The notes under the pieces were generated by a model. The model was not told where the DNA came from. It did not search any database and saw only the letters and a program-made list of their open reading frames with translations. A stretch of DNA of 64,000 nt from NCBI RefSeq assembly GCF_014640535.1, contig NZ_BMHD01000001.1, forward strand, positions 2,172,214 through 2,236,213. Reading direction: 5' to 3'. Positions within the stretch are counted from its first letter, which is position 1; each line of letters opens with the position of its first letter. Below are positions 49,342 to 58,173 of this stretch, piece after piece. Made by a program: the position numbers and the translations under genes. This DNA is from Cnuibacter physcomitrellae. GTDB taxonomy: Bacteria; Actinomycetota; Actinomycetes; Actinomycetales; Microbacteriaceae.

Positions 49342-50290
49342 GTGAGAGTCGACCAGACGCTCGTAGGCAGCGTCCGGGTGGACTACGCGGCCAGAGGAGT
49401 AGGCAAGACGCCTCTGCTGAGGGAGGCGGAACGCCTCTTCCAGCGTTACGGCATCAGGACCGTCTGGGTGACAGCGGTCGACGGCGAGAACCTGGCAGCC
49501 TCTATCCTGGACGAGCTCCGGAAGGTCCTGCCGAAGACCAAGCGTCTCAAGGAGCTCGTCGAGCTCATCGACAGCGCGACGGTCACGATCGGAGGAGGCC
49601 CGGTCAAGGCCGGCGTCACACTCAAGCCGAATCAGCAGAGTGCGTCGGCTGCGGGCAAGGTCTTCATGAGTGTCGTCTCTGACATCGCAGAAGCTGCCCG
49701 TGAAGAGGACGGCGGCGGACTCGTGATCCTGGTAGACGAGATCCAGGCGGCCGACAAGGCCAGCCTGAGGACGATCGCGGTGGCGTGGCAGGAGCTGGCC
49801 AGCGCGAAGAATCCGCCGGCGGCAGGTCTCTTCACCGTCGGCCTGCCCGGGAGCCAGGACCACATCACTGGCGCCGTCACGTTCGGCGAGCGGTTCGACT
49901 TCGTCGAGCTCTTCGGAATCGACGACGGAGGCGCCGCGACAGCACTCCAACGGCCCGCCTCCGAGCTCGGCGTCGTCTGGGAAGAGCAGGCCATGAGAAT
50001 CGGCGTGGCCGCAGCGGGCCTACGTCGACGAGAAGATGCGTTCACTCTTCGCCTCTCGATGGCGTAACTCCTCGAAGGGACAGCGGGAACTCCTCGCCGC
50101 TATCGCGTCGCTCGGGGGTGTCGACGTCAAGCGCGAGGATATCGCCGCCAAGATGGGCAAGACGACCCAGGCGATCTCGGTGCCGCGTGATCGACTGCTC
50201 GGCAAGGGGATCATCGATGCCAGTAGGCACGGCCGCTTGTCCTTCACGGTCCCCGGTTTCACGGCCTACATCAACGAACAGCGCGACTGA
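49342..50290 (+). pseudogene. Decayed AAA ATPase (ORC/Cdc6-like, AAA_16 type)
   Basis: The first frame (49342-50067) begins abruptly just before the P-loop (RGVGKTPLL), so about 40 residues of the N-terminal region are missing. It has a Walker B-like LVILVDEIQAAD and reaches EEQAMRIGVAAAG, where family members continue with a YPYFLQLY segment. That segment is gone. The rest continues in a +1 frame from about 50010 (AYVDEKMRSLFASRWRNSSKGQREL) through a winged-helix end to TGA 50290. N-terminal truncation plus an internal deletion make it a pseudogene. Confidence 0.75.
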
Positions 50291-50317
50291 TCCTCGGGGG
50301 ATCGGCGTCGAGGGTAT

Positions 50318-50420
50318 GGACGATCCGGCCGACGATGCCGCCCTCCTCGGCGGGTGCCCTCCGGAGCGACGCTGGTGAACGTCTCGCGCGGCGGCGTGCC
50401 CGACGAGCAGGCAGTCGCCG
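50318..50420 (+). pseudogene. Remnant of a 2-hydroxyacid dehydrogenase
   Basis: The frame at 50354 reads VPSGATLVNVSRGGVPDEQA, the NAD-domain segment of D-2-hydroxyacid dehydrogenases. A preceding piece, DDPADDAALLGG, lies in a different frame. About 35 residues remain. It has no start, no remaining catalytic part and a shift between pieces. Confidence 0.5.
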
Positions 50421-50446
50421 CCGTCGCCGCCGTCGACGCCGTGATG

Positions 50447-50518
50447 CGGGTTCCGCCCTCTCGACGGGCTAAGTGGGGCCCATTCGCCGCTCTCCCGCCT
50501 CTCGACGGGCGCAACCCG
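50447..50518. repeat. Palindromic intergenic repeat, CGGGTTGCGCCCG type
   Basis: Arms CGGGTTCCGCCC (50447-50458) and GGGCGCAACCCG (50507-50518) pair over eleven of twelve bases. CCTCTCGACGGGC occurs twice inside as a direct repeat. The right arm is the exact inverse of the 13-mer at 6939-6951. Confidence 0.6.
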
Positions 50519-50561
50519 CAGCACGGGCACCGCGAGGCCCCGCGCCCCGTCCCCGTCGAGC

Positions 50562-51995
50562 TCAGGGCGCGGACGGGGTGTAGCGGCGAGGCGGGTACGT
50601 GCGGGCGACGAGTGCGCGCAGCGCCTCGAGGGAGGCGTCGGCGGGGACCAGGCCGTGAGCGCGCGCCTGGAGGAGGACGTTGCCGAGGGCGGTCGCCTCG
50701 ACGGGACCGGCGAGCACGGGCAAGCCGGTGCGGTCGGCGGTGAGCTGGCAGAGCAGCTCGTTCTGCGAGCCGCCGCCGACGATGTGCACCACGTCGATGC
50801 GCGTGCCGGAGAGCTCGGACGCGAGCCGGAGCGAGACGGCATAGGCCTCGGCGAGGCTCTCGAGGATGCTGCGCACCACCTCGGCGCGCGACCGCGGTGC
50901 CCGCATCCCCCGGTCCGAGCACCAGGAGGCGATGCGCTCGGGCATGTCCCCCGGTGCGATGAAGACGGGGTCGCCCGCCTCGAAGGTGGCGACCGAGTCC
51001 GCCGGCACGCGCGCTGCCTCGGCGAGGAGGGTCGGGAGGTCGATGCTCTCCCCCGTCTCACGCTCCCAGGTGCGGACCGACTCGGAGAGCAGCCACAGCC
51101 CGGAGACGTTCTGCAGGTAGCGGATCCGCCCGTCGACGCCGCCCTCGTTGGTGAAGTTCGCGGCGCGGCTCTCGTCCGTCAGCACCGGCGCGTCGAGCTC
51201 GACGCCGACGAGCGACCAGGTGCCGCTCGAGATGTAGGCGAAGTGCTCGCTGGTCGCGGGGACGGCCGCGACGGCGGATGCGGTGTCGTGTGAGCCGATC
51301 GCCGTCACGGGCAGCGGGCGCCCCGCGCCGAACTCGGTGGCGACGTCCGGCAGCAGGTCTCCGACGATGGTGCCCGGCTCGACGAGCTCGGGCAGGATCC
51401 TCGCGGGCAGTCCAAGCCGCTCGAGGAGGCCGTCGTCCCAGGTGCGACGGCGGACGTCCAGGAGGCCCGTGGTGGACGCGTTCGTGTACTCCGCCCGCTT
51501 CTCGCCGGTCAGCCAGAACGCGACGAGGTCGGGGATCAGGAGCATCGAGTCGGCGCGGTCGAGCCACCCGTCCTGGGCCTCCGCGGCGAGCTGGTAGAGG
51601 GTCGTGAACGGCAGGTGCTGCAGCCCGTTCGCCCGGTACAGCTCGTCGAACGGCACACGCGCGTGCGTGGCCGCGACACCCCGCTCGGCGCGGGAGTCGC
51701 GGTAGTGGTACGGCGTGCCGAGCATCCGATCGCCGGACAGGAGCGCGTAGTCGACGGCCCAGGAGTCGACGCCGATGCTCCGCAGCTCGGGCTCCTCCCG
51801 CACCGCGGAGGTGAGCCCGGCGGTGATGCTGCGGTACAGCTCGAGGATGTTCCAGTGCAGTCCATCGCGGATGCGCACGGGGGTGTTCGGGAACCGCGCG
51901 ACCGGCACGAGACGGATCTCGTCGTGCCCCACGTACCCGAGCATCACGCGCCCGGACGTCGCCCCGAGGTCGACCGCCGCGACCGCCGCCGTCAC
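50562..51995 (-). CDS. rhaB: L-rhamnulokinase (FGGY carbohydrate kinase)
   Basis: A 477-residue FGGY kinase that phosphorylates L-rhamnulose at C1. Nucleotide motif VDLGATSGRVMLG near residue 8, GVDSWAVDYALL, YRDSRAERG, AIGSHDTASAVAAVPATSEHFAYISSGTWSLVGVE and the C-terminal HIVGGGSQNELLCQLTADRTGLPVLAGPVEATALGNVL are all RhaB-like. GTG 51995 is the start. It is the last gene of the leftward rhamnose operon and abuts a decayed region. Confidence 0.92.
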   Translation of the reverse strand: MTAAVAAVDLGATSGRVMLGYVGHDEIRLVPVARFPNTPVRIRDGLHWNILELYRSITAGLTSAVREEPELRSIGVDSWAVDYALLSGDRMLGTPYHYRDSRAERGVAATHARVPFDELYRANGLQHLPFTTLYQLAAEAQDGWLDRADSMLLIPDLVAFWLTGEKRAEYTNASTTGLLDVRRRTWDDGLLERLGLPARILPELVEPGTIVGDLLPDVATEFGAGRPLPVTAIGSHDTASAVAAVPATSEHFAYISSGTWSLVGVELDAPVLTDESRAANFTNEGGVDGRIRYLQNVSGLWLLSESVRTWERETGESIDLPTLLAEAARVPADSVATFEAGDPVFIAPGDMPERIASWCSDRGMRAPRSRAEVVRSILESLAEAYAVSLRLASELSGTRIDVVHIVGGGSQNELLCQLTADRTGLPVLAGPVEATALGNVLLQARAHGLVPADASLEALRALVARTYPPRRYTPSAP

Positions 51996-52048
51996 GGCAG
52001 CACCTCCCCGCCCCGCGGTCCGCCCGCGGCACGCACTCCCACCCCGGC

Positions 52049-52102
52049 TTTGTCCAGGTTTCCGTCGCGAATTCCGCGATTGCGAGCGGAAACCCGGACA
52101 AA
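52049..52102. promoter_or_regulatory. Inverted repeat between rhaB and rhaD
   Basis: TTTGTCC-a-GGTTTCCG pairs with CGGAAACC-c-GGACAAA: 15 of 16 bases, around a 22-base centre that contains a GAATTC. It could be an intercistronic hairpin in the leftward mRNA, or an extra operator. The arms are more AT-rich than their surroundings. Confidence 0.5.
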
Positions 52103-52131
52103 CCCCGGAGGCGACGGGGGATCGGGCAGGG

Positions 52132-54168
52132 TCATCGGAGGAAGGCGGCGGCGACGCCGGCGTCGACGGGGACGTGCAGGCCCGTGGTGTGCGTCATGTC
52201 GGCGCCGGTGAGGACGGCGACCGCGTTCGCGACGTGGTCGGGCAGCACCTCGCGCTTGAGGAGGGTGCGCTGGGCGTAGTAGGCGCCGAGCTCCTCCTCC
52301 GGCACGCCGTAGACGGCGGCGCGCTTCGCACCCCAGCCGCCGGCGAAGATGCCCGATCCGCGGACGACGCCGTCGGGGTTGATGCCGTTGACCTTCACAC
52401 CGTACTCGCCGAGCTCGGCGGCGAGGAGCCGCACCTGGTGGGCCTGGTCGGCCTTGGTGGCCGAGTACGCGATGTTGTTGGGGCCGGCGAACACGGAGTT
52501 CTTCGACGAGATGTAGACGATGTCGCCGCCCATGTCCTGCTCGATCAGCACGCGCGCCGCGGCCTTGGAGACGAGGAACGACCCCTTGGCCATGACGTCG
52601 TGCTGGAGGTCCCAGTCCTTCTCGGTGGTCTGGAGCAGCGGCTTCGAGATCGAGAGCCCGGCGTTGTTGACGACGAGGTCGAGGCCGCCGAACTGCAGCA
52701 GCGCGGCGCGGATGCCCGCCTCGATGTCGGCCTCGCTGGTCACGTCCGCCTGCACCCCGATCGCGACGTCCGTGCCGCCCAGCTCGGCCGCAGCAGCCTG
52801 GGCCTTCGCCAGGTCCAGGTCGGCGATGACGACGCAGGCGCCCTCGGCGGCGAGCCGGGTGGCGATGGCCTTCCCGATCCCCGACGCGGCGCCCGTGACC
52901 AGCGCGATGCGGGTCGCGTGGCTCTTCGGCGCGGGCATCCGCTGGAGCTTGGCCTCCTCGAGCGCCCAGTACTCGATGCGGAACTTCTCCGCATCCGAGA
53001 TCGGGGAGTACGTGGACAGGGCCTCGGCGCCGCGCATGACGTTGATGGCGTTGACGTAGAACTCGCCGGCCACCCGCGCGGTCTGCTTGTTCGCCCCGTA
53101 GGAGAACATCCCGACGCCCGGGATGAGGACGATGGCCGGGTCGGCGCCGCGGATCGCGGGCGAGTCGGCGGTCGCGTGGGCGTCGTAGTACGCCTGGTAG
53201 TCCTTCCGGTACTGCGCGTGCAGCTCCTTGAGGCGCGCGATCGAGTCCTCGACCGAGGCGTCGGCGGGCAGGTCGAGCACCAGCGGCTTGACCTTGGTGC
53301 GGAGGAAGTGGTCGGGGCAGCTCGTGCCGAGCGCGGCCAGGCGCGGATGCTCGGCGGAGGCCAGGAAGTCGAGCACGAACTCGGAGTCGGTGAAGGATCC
53401 GACCTGCGCCCTGTCGGTCGAGGCGAGCCCGCGGAGGGTCGGGGCCAGCGCCGCCGCCTTCGCCCGTCGCTCCGCCTCGGGCAGCGCGCCGTACCCGTCG
53501 AGGGCGGGGCCGAACGGGTCGGGACGCCCGTGCTCGGCGATGTACGCGGCGGCGGTCTCGATGATCCAGAGGCTGTGGCGCTCCGCCTCGTCGCTGGTGT
53601 CGCCCCAGGCGGTGATGCCGTGACCGCCGAGGATGGTGCCGATCGCCTGCGGGTTCGCCGCCTTGATCGCGGCGATGTCGACGCCGAGCTGGAACCCGGG
53701 GCGGCGCCACGGCACCCAGACGACCCTGTCGCCGAAGATCGTCCGCGTGAGCGCCTCGCCATCGGCGGCCGTCGCGATCGCGATGCCGGAGTCGGGGTGC
53801 AGGTGGTCGACGTGGGCCGCATCCACCAGCCCGTGCATCGCGGTGTCGATCGACGGCGCCGCGCCGCCCTTGCCGAAGAGCGTGTGATCGAACGCGGCGA
53901 CCATCTCGTCCTCGCGCTCCACCCCCGGGTAGACGTTCTGCAGGGCGCGCAGCCGGTCGACGCGCAGCACGGCGAGCCCCGACTCGGTGAGGGTCCCGAG
54001 GTCGCCTCCGGAGCCCTTCACCCACATGAGCTCGACGTCCTCGCCCGTCACCGGGTCCTTCTCCAGGCCCTTCGCGGAGGTGTTGCCGCCGGCGTAGTTC
54101 GTGTTGCGGGGATCGGCGCCGAGGCGGTTGGACCGCGCGATCAGGTCGGCTGCGGCGGGGTTGGTCAT
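52132..54168 (-). CDS. rhaD: Bifunctional rhamnulose-1-phosphate aldolase/lactaldehyde dehydrogenase
   Basis: A 678-residue fusion. The N-terminal class II aldolase domain (about 1-400) has GGNTSAKG and the zinc histidines in HVDHLHPDSG near 120. The C-terminal short-chain dehydrogenase domain (about 420-678) has VTGAASGIGKA near 425 and YSATKAD near 568. It should split rhamnulose 1-phosphate to DHAP and lactaldehyde and oxidise the latter to lactate, as in RhaEW-type proteins of Bacillus. ATG 54168 with GAAGG at six bases is preferred over ATG 54174. Confidence 0.92.
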   Translation of the reverse strand: MTNPAAADLIARSNRLGADPRNTNYAGGNTSAKGLEKDPVTGEDVELMWVKGSGGDLGTLTESGLAVLRVDRLRALQNVYPGVEREDEMVAAFDHTLFGKGGAAPSIDTAMHGLVDAAHVDHLHPDSGIAIATAADGEALTRTIFGDRVVWVPWRRPGFQLGVDIAAIKAANPQAIGTILGGHGITAWGDTSDEAERHSLWIIETAAAYIAEHGRPDPFGPALDGYGALPEAERRAKAAALAPTLRGLASTDRAQVGSFTDSEFVLDFLASAEHPRLAALGTSCPDHFLRTKVKPLVLDLPADASVEDSIARLKELHAQYRKDYQAYYDAHATADSPAIRGADPAIVLIPGVGMFSYGANKQTARVAGEFYVNAINVMRGAEALSTYSPISDAEKFRIEYWALEEAKLQRMPAPKSHATRIALVTGAASGIGKAIATRLAAEGACVVIADLDLAKAQAAAAELGGTDVAIGVQADVTSEADIEAGIRAALLQFGGLDLVVNNAGLSISKPLLQTTEKDWDLQHDVMAKGSFLVSKAAARVLIEQDMGGDIVYISSKNSVFAGPNNIAYSATKADQAHQVRLLAAELGEYGVKVNGINPDGVVRGSGIFAGGWGAKRAAVYGVPEEELGAYYAQRTLLKREVLPDHVANAVAVLTGADMTHTTGLHVPVDAGVAAAFLR

Positions 54169-54267
54169 CGTCATCCTTCGGTTCTGTGCTGCGTCGCCGA
54201 CCGGATCGGCGAGGAGTGGGTTCCGCCGTGCGCCCACCACGAACGCACGGCGGAGGTGTGAGGAGGG

Positions 54268-55434
54268 CTACGCGCCCCAGCCGGCCTGCACGCCTCCGGC
54301 GCGCTCGGCCACGATCGTCTCCTGGTAGCCCGAGGCCTTGTACGCGGCGATCGGATCGGCGGGCAGCCCGCGCGACTCGCGCCACTCGGCGAGCGCGGGA
54401 CGCACGTCGGTGTAGAACGCGTCCATCAGGATGCCGTTGGCGGCGAGCACGTCGTTCGCGTTCTGCGCCTCGAGAAGCGCGGGGCGGTCGACGAGCAGCG
54501 CGCGGGCCGTCATCTCCTGAACGTTCAGCACCGACCGCATCTGGCCCGTGATCTTGTCCTCGATGTTGTGGCACTGGTCGAGCATGAACGCCACCGGCGA
54601 GCCCTCGTCGTACCCGCCGCCGCGGACCACCTCGAACAGGATGCGGAACAGCTGGAACGGATCCGCGGCCCCGACGATGAGGTCGTCGTCGGCGTAGAAG
54701 CGGGAGTTGAAGTCGAACGAGCCCAGCTTCCCGAGGCGGAGCAGCTGCGCCACGATGAACTCGATGTTCGTGCCCGGCGCGTGGTGGCCGGTGTCGAGGC
54801 AGACCAGCGCGCGATCGCCGAGCGCGGCGACCTGGGCGTACGACGTACCCCAGTCCGGGACGTCGGTGTGGTAGAACGCCGGCTCGAAGAACTTGTACTC
54901 CAGGACCAGCCGCTGCTCCTCGCCGAGGGCGGCGTAGATCGTCTGCAGCGACTCGGCCAGGAGGTCCTGGCGGGTGCGGATGTCGCCCTGGCCCGGGTAG
55001 TTGGTGCCGTCGGCGAGCCAGATCTTCAGGTCGCGCGACCCGGTCTGGTGCATGATCTCGATGCACTCCAGGTGGTGGTCGATCGCCTTCTGCCGCACCG
55101 ACGCATCCGTGGAGGTCAGCGAGCCGAACTTGTAGGCGTCGTCCTGGAAGGTGTTCGAGTTGACCGTGCCGAACGTCACCCCGAGGTCCTCGGCGAAGCG
55201 CCGGAGCGCGGCGTAGTCGTCGACCTTGTCCCACGGGATGTGGAGGGCCACGGTCGGCGCCAGGCCCGTGTACCGGTTGACCTGGGCCGCATCCGCGATC
55301 TTCTCCTCCGGCGTGCGGGGCGTGCCGGGCGTGCCGAACACCTTGAAACGGGTGCCCGAGTTGCCGAACGCCCAGGACGGGAGCTCGATGGCCTGACGCG
55401 TCAGGTCGGAGGCGATGTCTGAGAACTGCACCAT
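54268..55434 (-). CDS. rhaI: L-rhamnose isomerase
   Basis: A 388-residue TIM-barrel isomerase converting L-rhamnose to L-rhamnulose. Sequence is of the Pseudomonas stutzeri type: SGTRFKVFGTPGTPRTPEEKIADAAQV, HIPWDKVDDY, WLADGTNYPGQGDIRTRQDLLAE, and metal-site segments EYKFFEPAFYHTDV, LDTGHHAPGTNIEF (near 213) and FDFNSRFYADDDL (near 240). The leftward partner is the aldolase gene, 99 bases downstream. Confidence 0.92.
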   Translation of the reverse strand: MVQFSDIASDLTRQAIELPSWAFGNSGTRFKVFGTPGTPRTPEEKIADAAQVNRYTGLAPTVALHIPWDKVDDYAALRRFAEDLGVTFGTVNSNTFQDDAYKFGSLTSTDASVRQKAIDHHLECIEIMHQTGSRDLKIWLADGTNYPGQGDIRTRQDLLAESLQTIYAALGEEQRLVLEYKFFEPAFYHTDVPDWGTSYAQVAALGDRALVCLDTGHHAPGTNIEFIVAQLLRLGKLGSFDFNSRFYADDDLIVGAADPFQLFRILFEVVRGGGYDEGSPVAFMLDQCHNIEDKITGQMRSVLNVQEMTARALLVDRPALLEAQNANDVLAANGILMDAFYTDVRPALAEWRESRGLPADPIAAYKASGYQETIVAERAGGVQAGWGA

Positions 55435-55530
55435 TGTGCGAGGACCTTCCTGGGTATGTGTCTGAGGGGGCGCGACGGTTCGCGCCGTCGAGGCGGAGGG
55501 AAGCTCGGCCGGTCAGGTGACGGACATGGC

Positions 55531-56973
55531 TCAGACCCTCCGGAACGGGATGCCGAGGAGATCCGCGGCGGCCCGGTAGTCGGCCGCTCGGTGGCCGGTC
55601 GAGAGCGACCAGTGGTGCCCGATCCCCGTCGCCGACCACTCGTCGACCCACTCCCCAGGGTCACGGTGGAAGTCGACCCGGCTCGTGGTGTTCCCGATCG
55701 CCAGCAGCGGGCCGGGCACCACGTCGCCCTCGGAGGCGATGAACGACAGGGTGCCGTCGCGGTCCTGTCCGAGACCGAGGAGGGTCACGGGGCCGTGCTG
55801 CACGTCGAACTCGACCGACACACCCCAGCCGCGCTTGCCGTGGTAGACACCGAGTCCCCGCAGCAGGGGGTCCCGGGCCGAGACGGCGAGGTGCGCGGGT
55901 CCGTCATGACCCATCTCGACGACGCCGTCCTCGAAGTTCAGCGCTTGGATCTCGCAGAAGGATCCGCCGGCGCCCACGACCTGGGTCGCGAGCTGGGCGA
56001 CCGTCGTGCGCAGCTCGTACTCCCCCGTCGCCGGGATGCCGCGACCGGTGAGCAGTGATGCCCCGAGGATCATGCCCGCGCCGAGACGCTCGTGCAGCTC
56101 GCCGTTCAATCCGCGGTGGTAGTAGGCGAGGGAGTCGAGGCCGAAGTCCTCGACGAGCCGGTCGAGACCGACGGAGACACGGGCTCCCCACGCGAAGTCC
56201 TCGTCGACCACGCTCTCGTCGAGGGTGAAGACGCGACGGGCGAGCTCCATGCGATCCTTCGTCTCGGCGTCCGTCACGTCGTCGACACGGACGCGCAGGT
56301 CGTCGAACTCGAGCACCTCGACGTGGGATCCGAAGGTCGTCGGCAGCAGGGTGAGATCGGTCGACACATCGAGCATGCCCGGGTAGAGATGACCCATCAG
56401 TCCGTGGCGGGCGTCGCGCAGTGCGGCGCGGATGTGGGCGGCGTTGATCCACTGCTCGATCCGGCGCCAGGCCGACTCCTGACGCAGCCACCCCGACACG
56501 CTGCGGAACGGGATGCCGGCGCGGCGGAAGACGTTGCCGACCTCCGGGACCGGGCACTGACCGCAGTAGGCGAGCCAGGCGCCGGTGTCGAAGCTCGCGT
56601 GGTCCATCCGCTCGGTCGGCTGCAGGTCGATGACGAGCACCGGGGTGTTCGTCCGCTGCGCGATCGGGAGGACCATCGACGACGTGAGGTAGGTCGTGAG
56701 GAACAGGACGATCAGGTCGCAGTCGGCCTGGCGAAGGCGATCCGCTGCCGCCGTCCCCTCCTGCGCGTCGGAGATGAAGCCGACGTCGGTGACGACGGCG
56801 TCCATCGCCTGGAACCGCTCGGAGACGTACCTCGACGACTCCTGCAGCTGCGGCAGGAGGTCGGGGAACTGGGGCCAGTACGTCCCCAGTCCGCCCGCGA
56901 CCAGTCCGATCCGGGTCATGCGCCGCTGATGGGGCGGGAGGAGGTCTCGCAGCGCGGCCGTATGCGCGTTCAC
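55531..56973 (-). CDS. L-fucose/L-arabinose isomerase-like protein
   Basis: A 480-residue protein. The start (MTRIGLVAGGLGTYWPQFPDLLPQLQESSRYVSERF), the middle LTTYLTSSMVLPIAQRTNTPVLVIDLQP and the C-terminal GVSVEFDVQHGPVTLLGLGQDRDGTLSF match AraA/FucI-like isomerases. GTG 56973 is used. Rhamnose breakdown already has an isomerase at 54268-55434, so this one must have another substrate or act as a second rhamnose isomerase. It sits between the binding-protein and rhaI genes in the same direction. Confidence 0.78.
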   Translation of the reverse strand: MNAHTAALRDLLPPHQRRMTRIGLVAGGLGTYWPQFPDLLPQLQESSRYVSERFQAMDAVVTDVGFISDAQEGTAAADRLRQADCDLIVLFLTTYLTSSMVLPIAQRTNTPVLVIDLQPTERMDHASFDTGAWLAYCGQCPVPEVGNVFRRAGIPFRSVSGWLRQESAWRRIEQWINAAHIRAALRDARHGLMGHLYPGMLDVSTDLTLLPTTFGSHVEVLEFDDLRVRVDDVTDAETKDRMELARRVFTLDESVVDEDFAWGARVSVGLDRLVEDFGLDSLAYYHRGLNGELHERLGAGMILGASLLTGRGIPATGEYELRTTVAQLATQVVGAGGSFCEIQALNFEDGVVEMGHDGPAHLAVSARDPLLRGLGVYHGKRGWGVSVEFDVQHGPVTLLGLGQDRDGTLSFIASEGDVVPGPLLAIGNTTSRVDFHRDPGEWVDEWSATGIGHHWSLSTGHRAADYRAAADLLGIPFRRV

Positions 56974-57072
56974 AGTGATGATGCTCCTGTCGTGCTCCCG
57001 CGGTCGGGAGGAGAGGTCTGAGGGGGAGGAGGGACGGGCAGTGTCACCCGTCCCTCCCGCGCGACGAGTGGA

Positions 57073-58143
57073 CTAGAAGTCGTAGTCGTCGATGTTGTCG
57101 GCGTTGAACTTCGTGGGCGGGCCGACGATGATGATGCCGTTCTCGCCCACGGTCTTCTCACCGAGGTCGCCGGCCTGGAAGGTGTCGCCCTCGGCGCCGG
57201 TGATGGTGCCGTCCTGGAGTGCCTTGCCCGCGTACGCGGCGACGTAGCCCAGCTGTGCCGGGTCCCACAGGGCGAACTCGGTGACGGTGCCGTCCTTGAT
57301 GAAGGAGCGCATCTCGTTCGGCAGACCCAGGCCGGTCAGTGCGACCTTGCCCTTGTAGTCCGAGGTGGAGAGGTACTTCGCTGCGGCCGCGATGCCGACC
57401 GTCGTGGGCGAGATGATGCCCTTGAGGTTCGGGTACGACTGCAGCAGGCCCTGGGCCTCCTTGAACGACTTGTCGGCGTCGTCGTCACCGTAGACCTTGG
57501 TGACGATGTTGATGCCCGAGTAGGCCGGGTCGTTCGCGATCAGGTCCTCCATGTCCGCGATCCACTCGTTCTGGTTCGTCGCGGTCGCGGTGGCAGACAG
57601 GATGGCGACGTCGCCGGAGCCACCGATCTGCTCCTTGATCATGTCGAGCTGGACCTGAGCCACGTCCTTGGCGACGACCTGGCTGACGAAGACGTCGCGG
57701 TAGTCGGGGTTCGTGTCGGAGTCGAACGCGACGATCTTCGCGCCGCCCTCGCGGGCCTGCTTGAGCGAAGGACCGACCGCGTCGGGGTCGTTGGCCGCGA
57801 TGACGATGACGTTCGCGCCCTCCTGCGTGGCCTGCTCGATGAACGGGACCTGTGCGCTGGCGCTGGCCTCGAGCGGGCCGAGGGTCTCGGCGTTGTAGCC
57901 GATCTCCTTCGCCGCGGTGTCGCCGCCGCCCAGGACCACGTCGGTGTACGGGTTGTTGAGCTGCTTGGGCAGGAACGCGATCGTGCCTGCGTCGCCGCCG
58001 GAGGCGCCGTCGGTGCTCGACGCGTCTCCTCCGCCGGAGGCGCAGCCCGTGGCCGCCAGGGCGATCGCCGTGGCGATGGCCGCTACCGAGGCGAGCCTGC
58101 GGGCCCGCCGCTTCGGGCTGTGGGGTGTGTGAAACAACTCCAT
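57073..58143 (-). CDS. rhaS: Rhamnose ABC transporter, substrate-binding lipoprotein
   Basis: A 356-residue periplasmic-binding protein of the ribose/autoinducer-2 class. Twin-basic signal region KRRARR, hydrophobic core, lipobox LAATGC with Cys34, then a serine/glycine linker. Mature domain: LPKQLNNPYTDVVLGGGDTAAKEIGY, FIEQATQEGANVIVIAANDPDAVG, VAFDSDTNPDYRDVFVSQV and GIAAAAKYL. It is the RhaS-type receptor of actinobacterial and rhizobial rhamnose importers. GAGAGGAAG precedes ATG 58143. Confidence 0.88.
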   Translation of the reverse strand: MELFHTPHSPKRRARRLASVAAIATAIALAATGCASGGGDASSTDGASGGDAGTIAFLPKQLNNPYTDVVLGGGDTAAKEIGYNAETLGPLEASASAQVPFIEQATQEGANVIVIAANDPDAVGPSLKQAREGGAKIVAFDSDTNPDYRDVFVSQVVAKDVAQVQLDMIKEQIGGSGDVAILSATATATNQNEWIADMEDLIANDPAYSGINIVTKVYGDDDADKSFKEAQGLLQSYPNLKGIISPTTVGIAAAAKYLSTSDYKGKVALTGLGLPNEMRSFIKDGTVTEFALWDPAQLGYVAAYAGKALQDGTITGAEGDTFQAGDLGEKTVGENGIIIVGPPTKFNADNIDDYDF

Positions 58144-58173
58144 TGTTCTTCCTCTCTGGATCACGCCTGGTGC

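Noticed and set aside
54568-55422. 284-codon plus-strand frame over rhaI
   Set aside because: Exact antisense of the isomerase with shadow-type composition; no ribosome site or neighbours in that direction.
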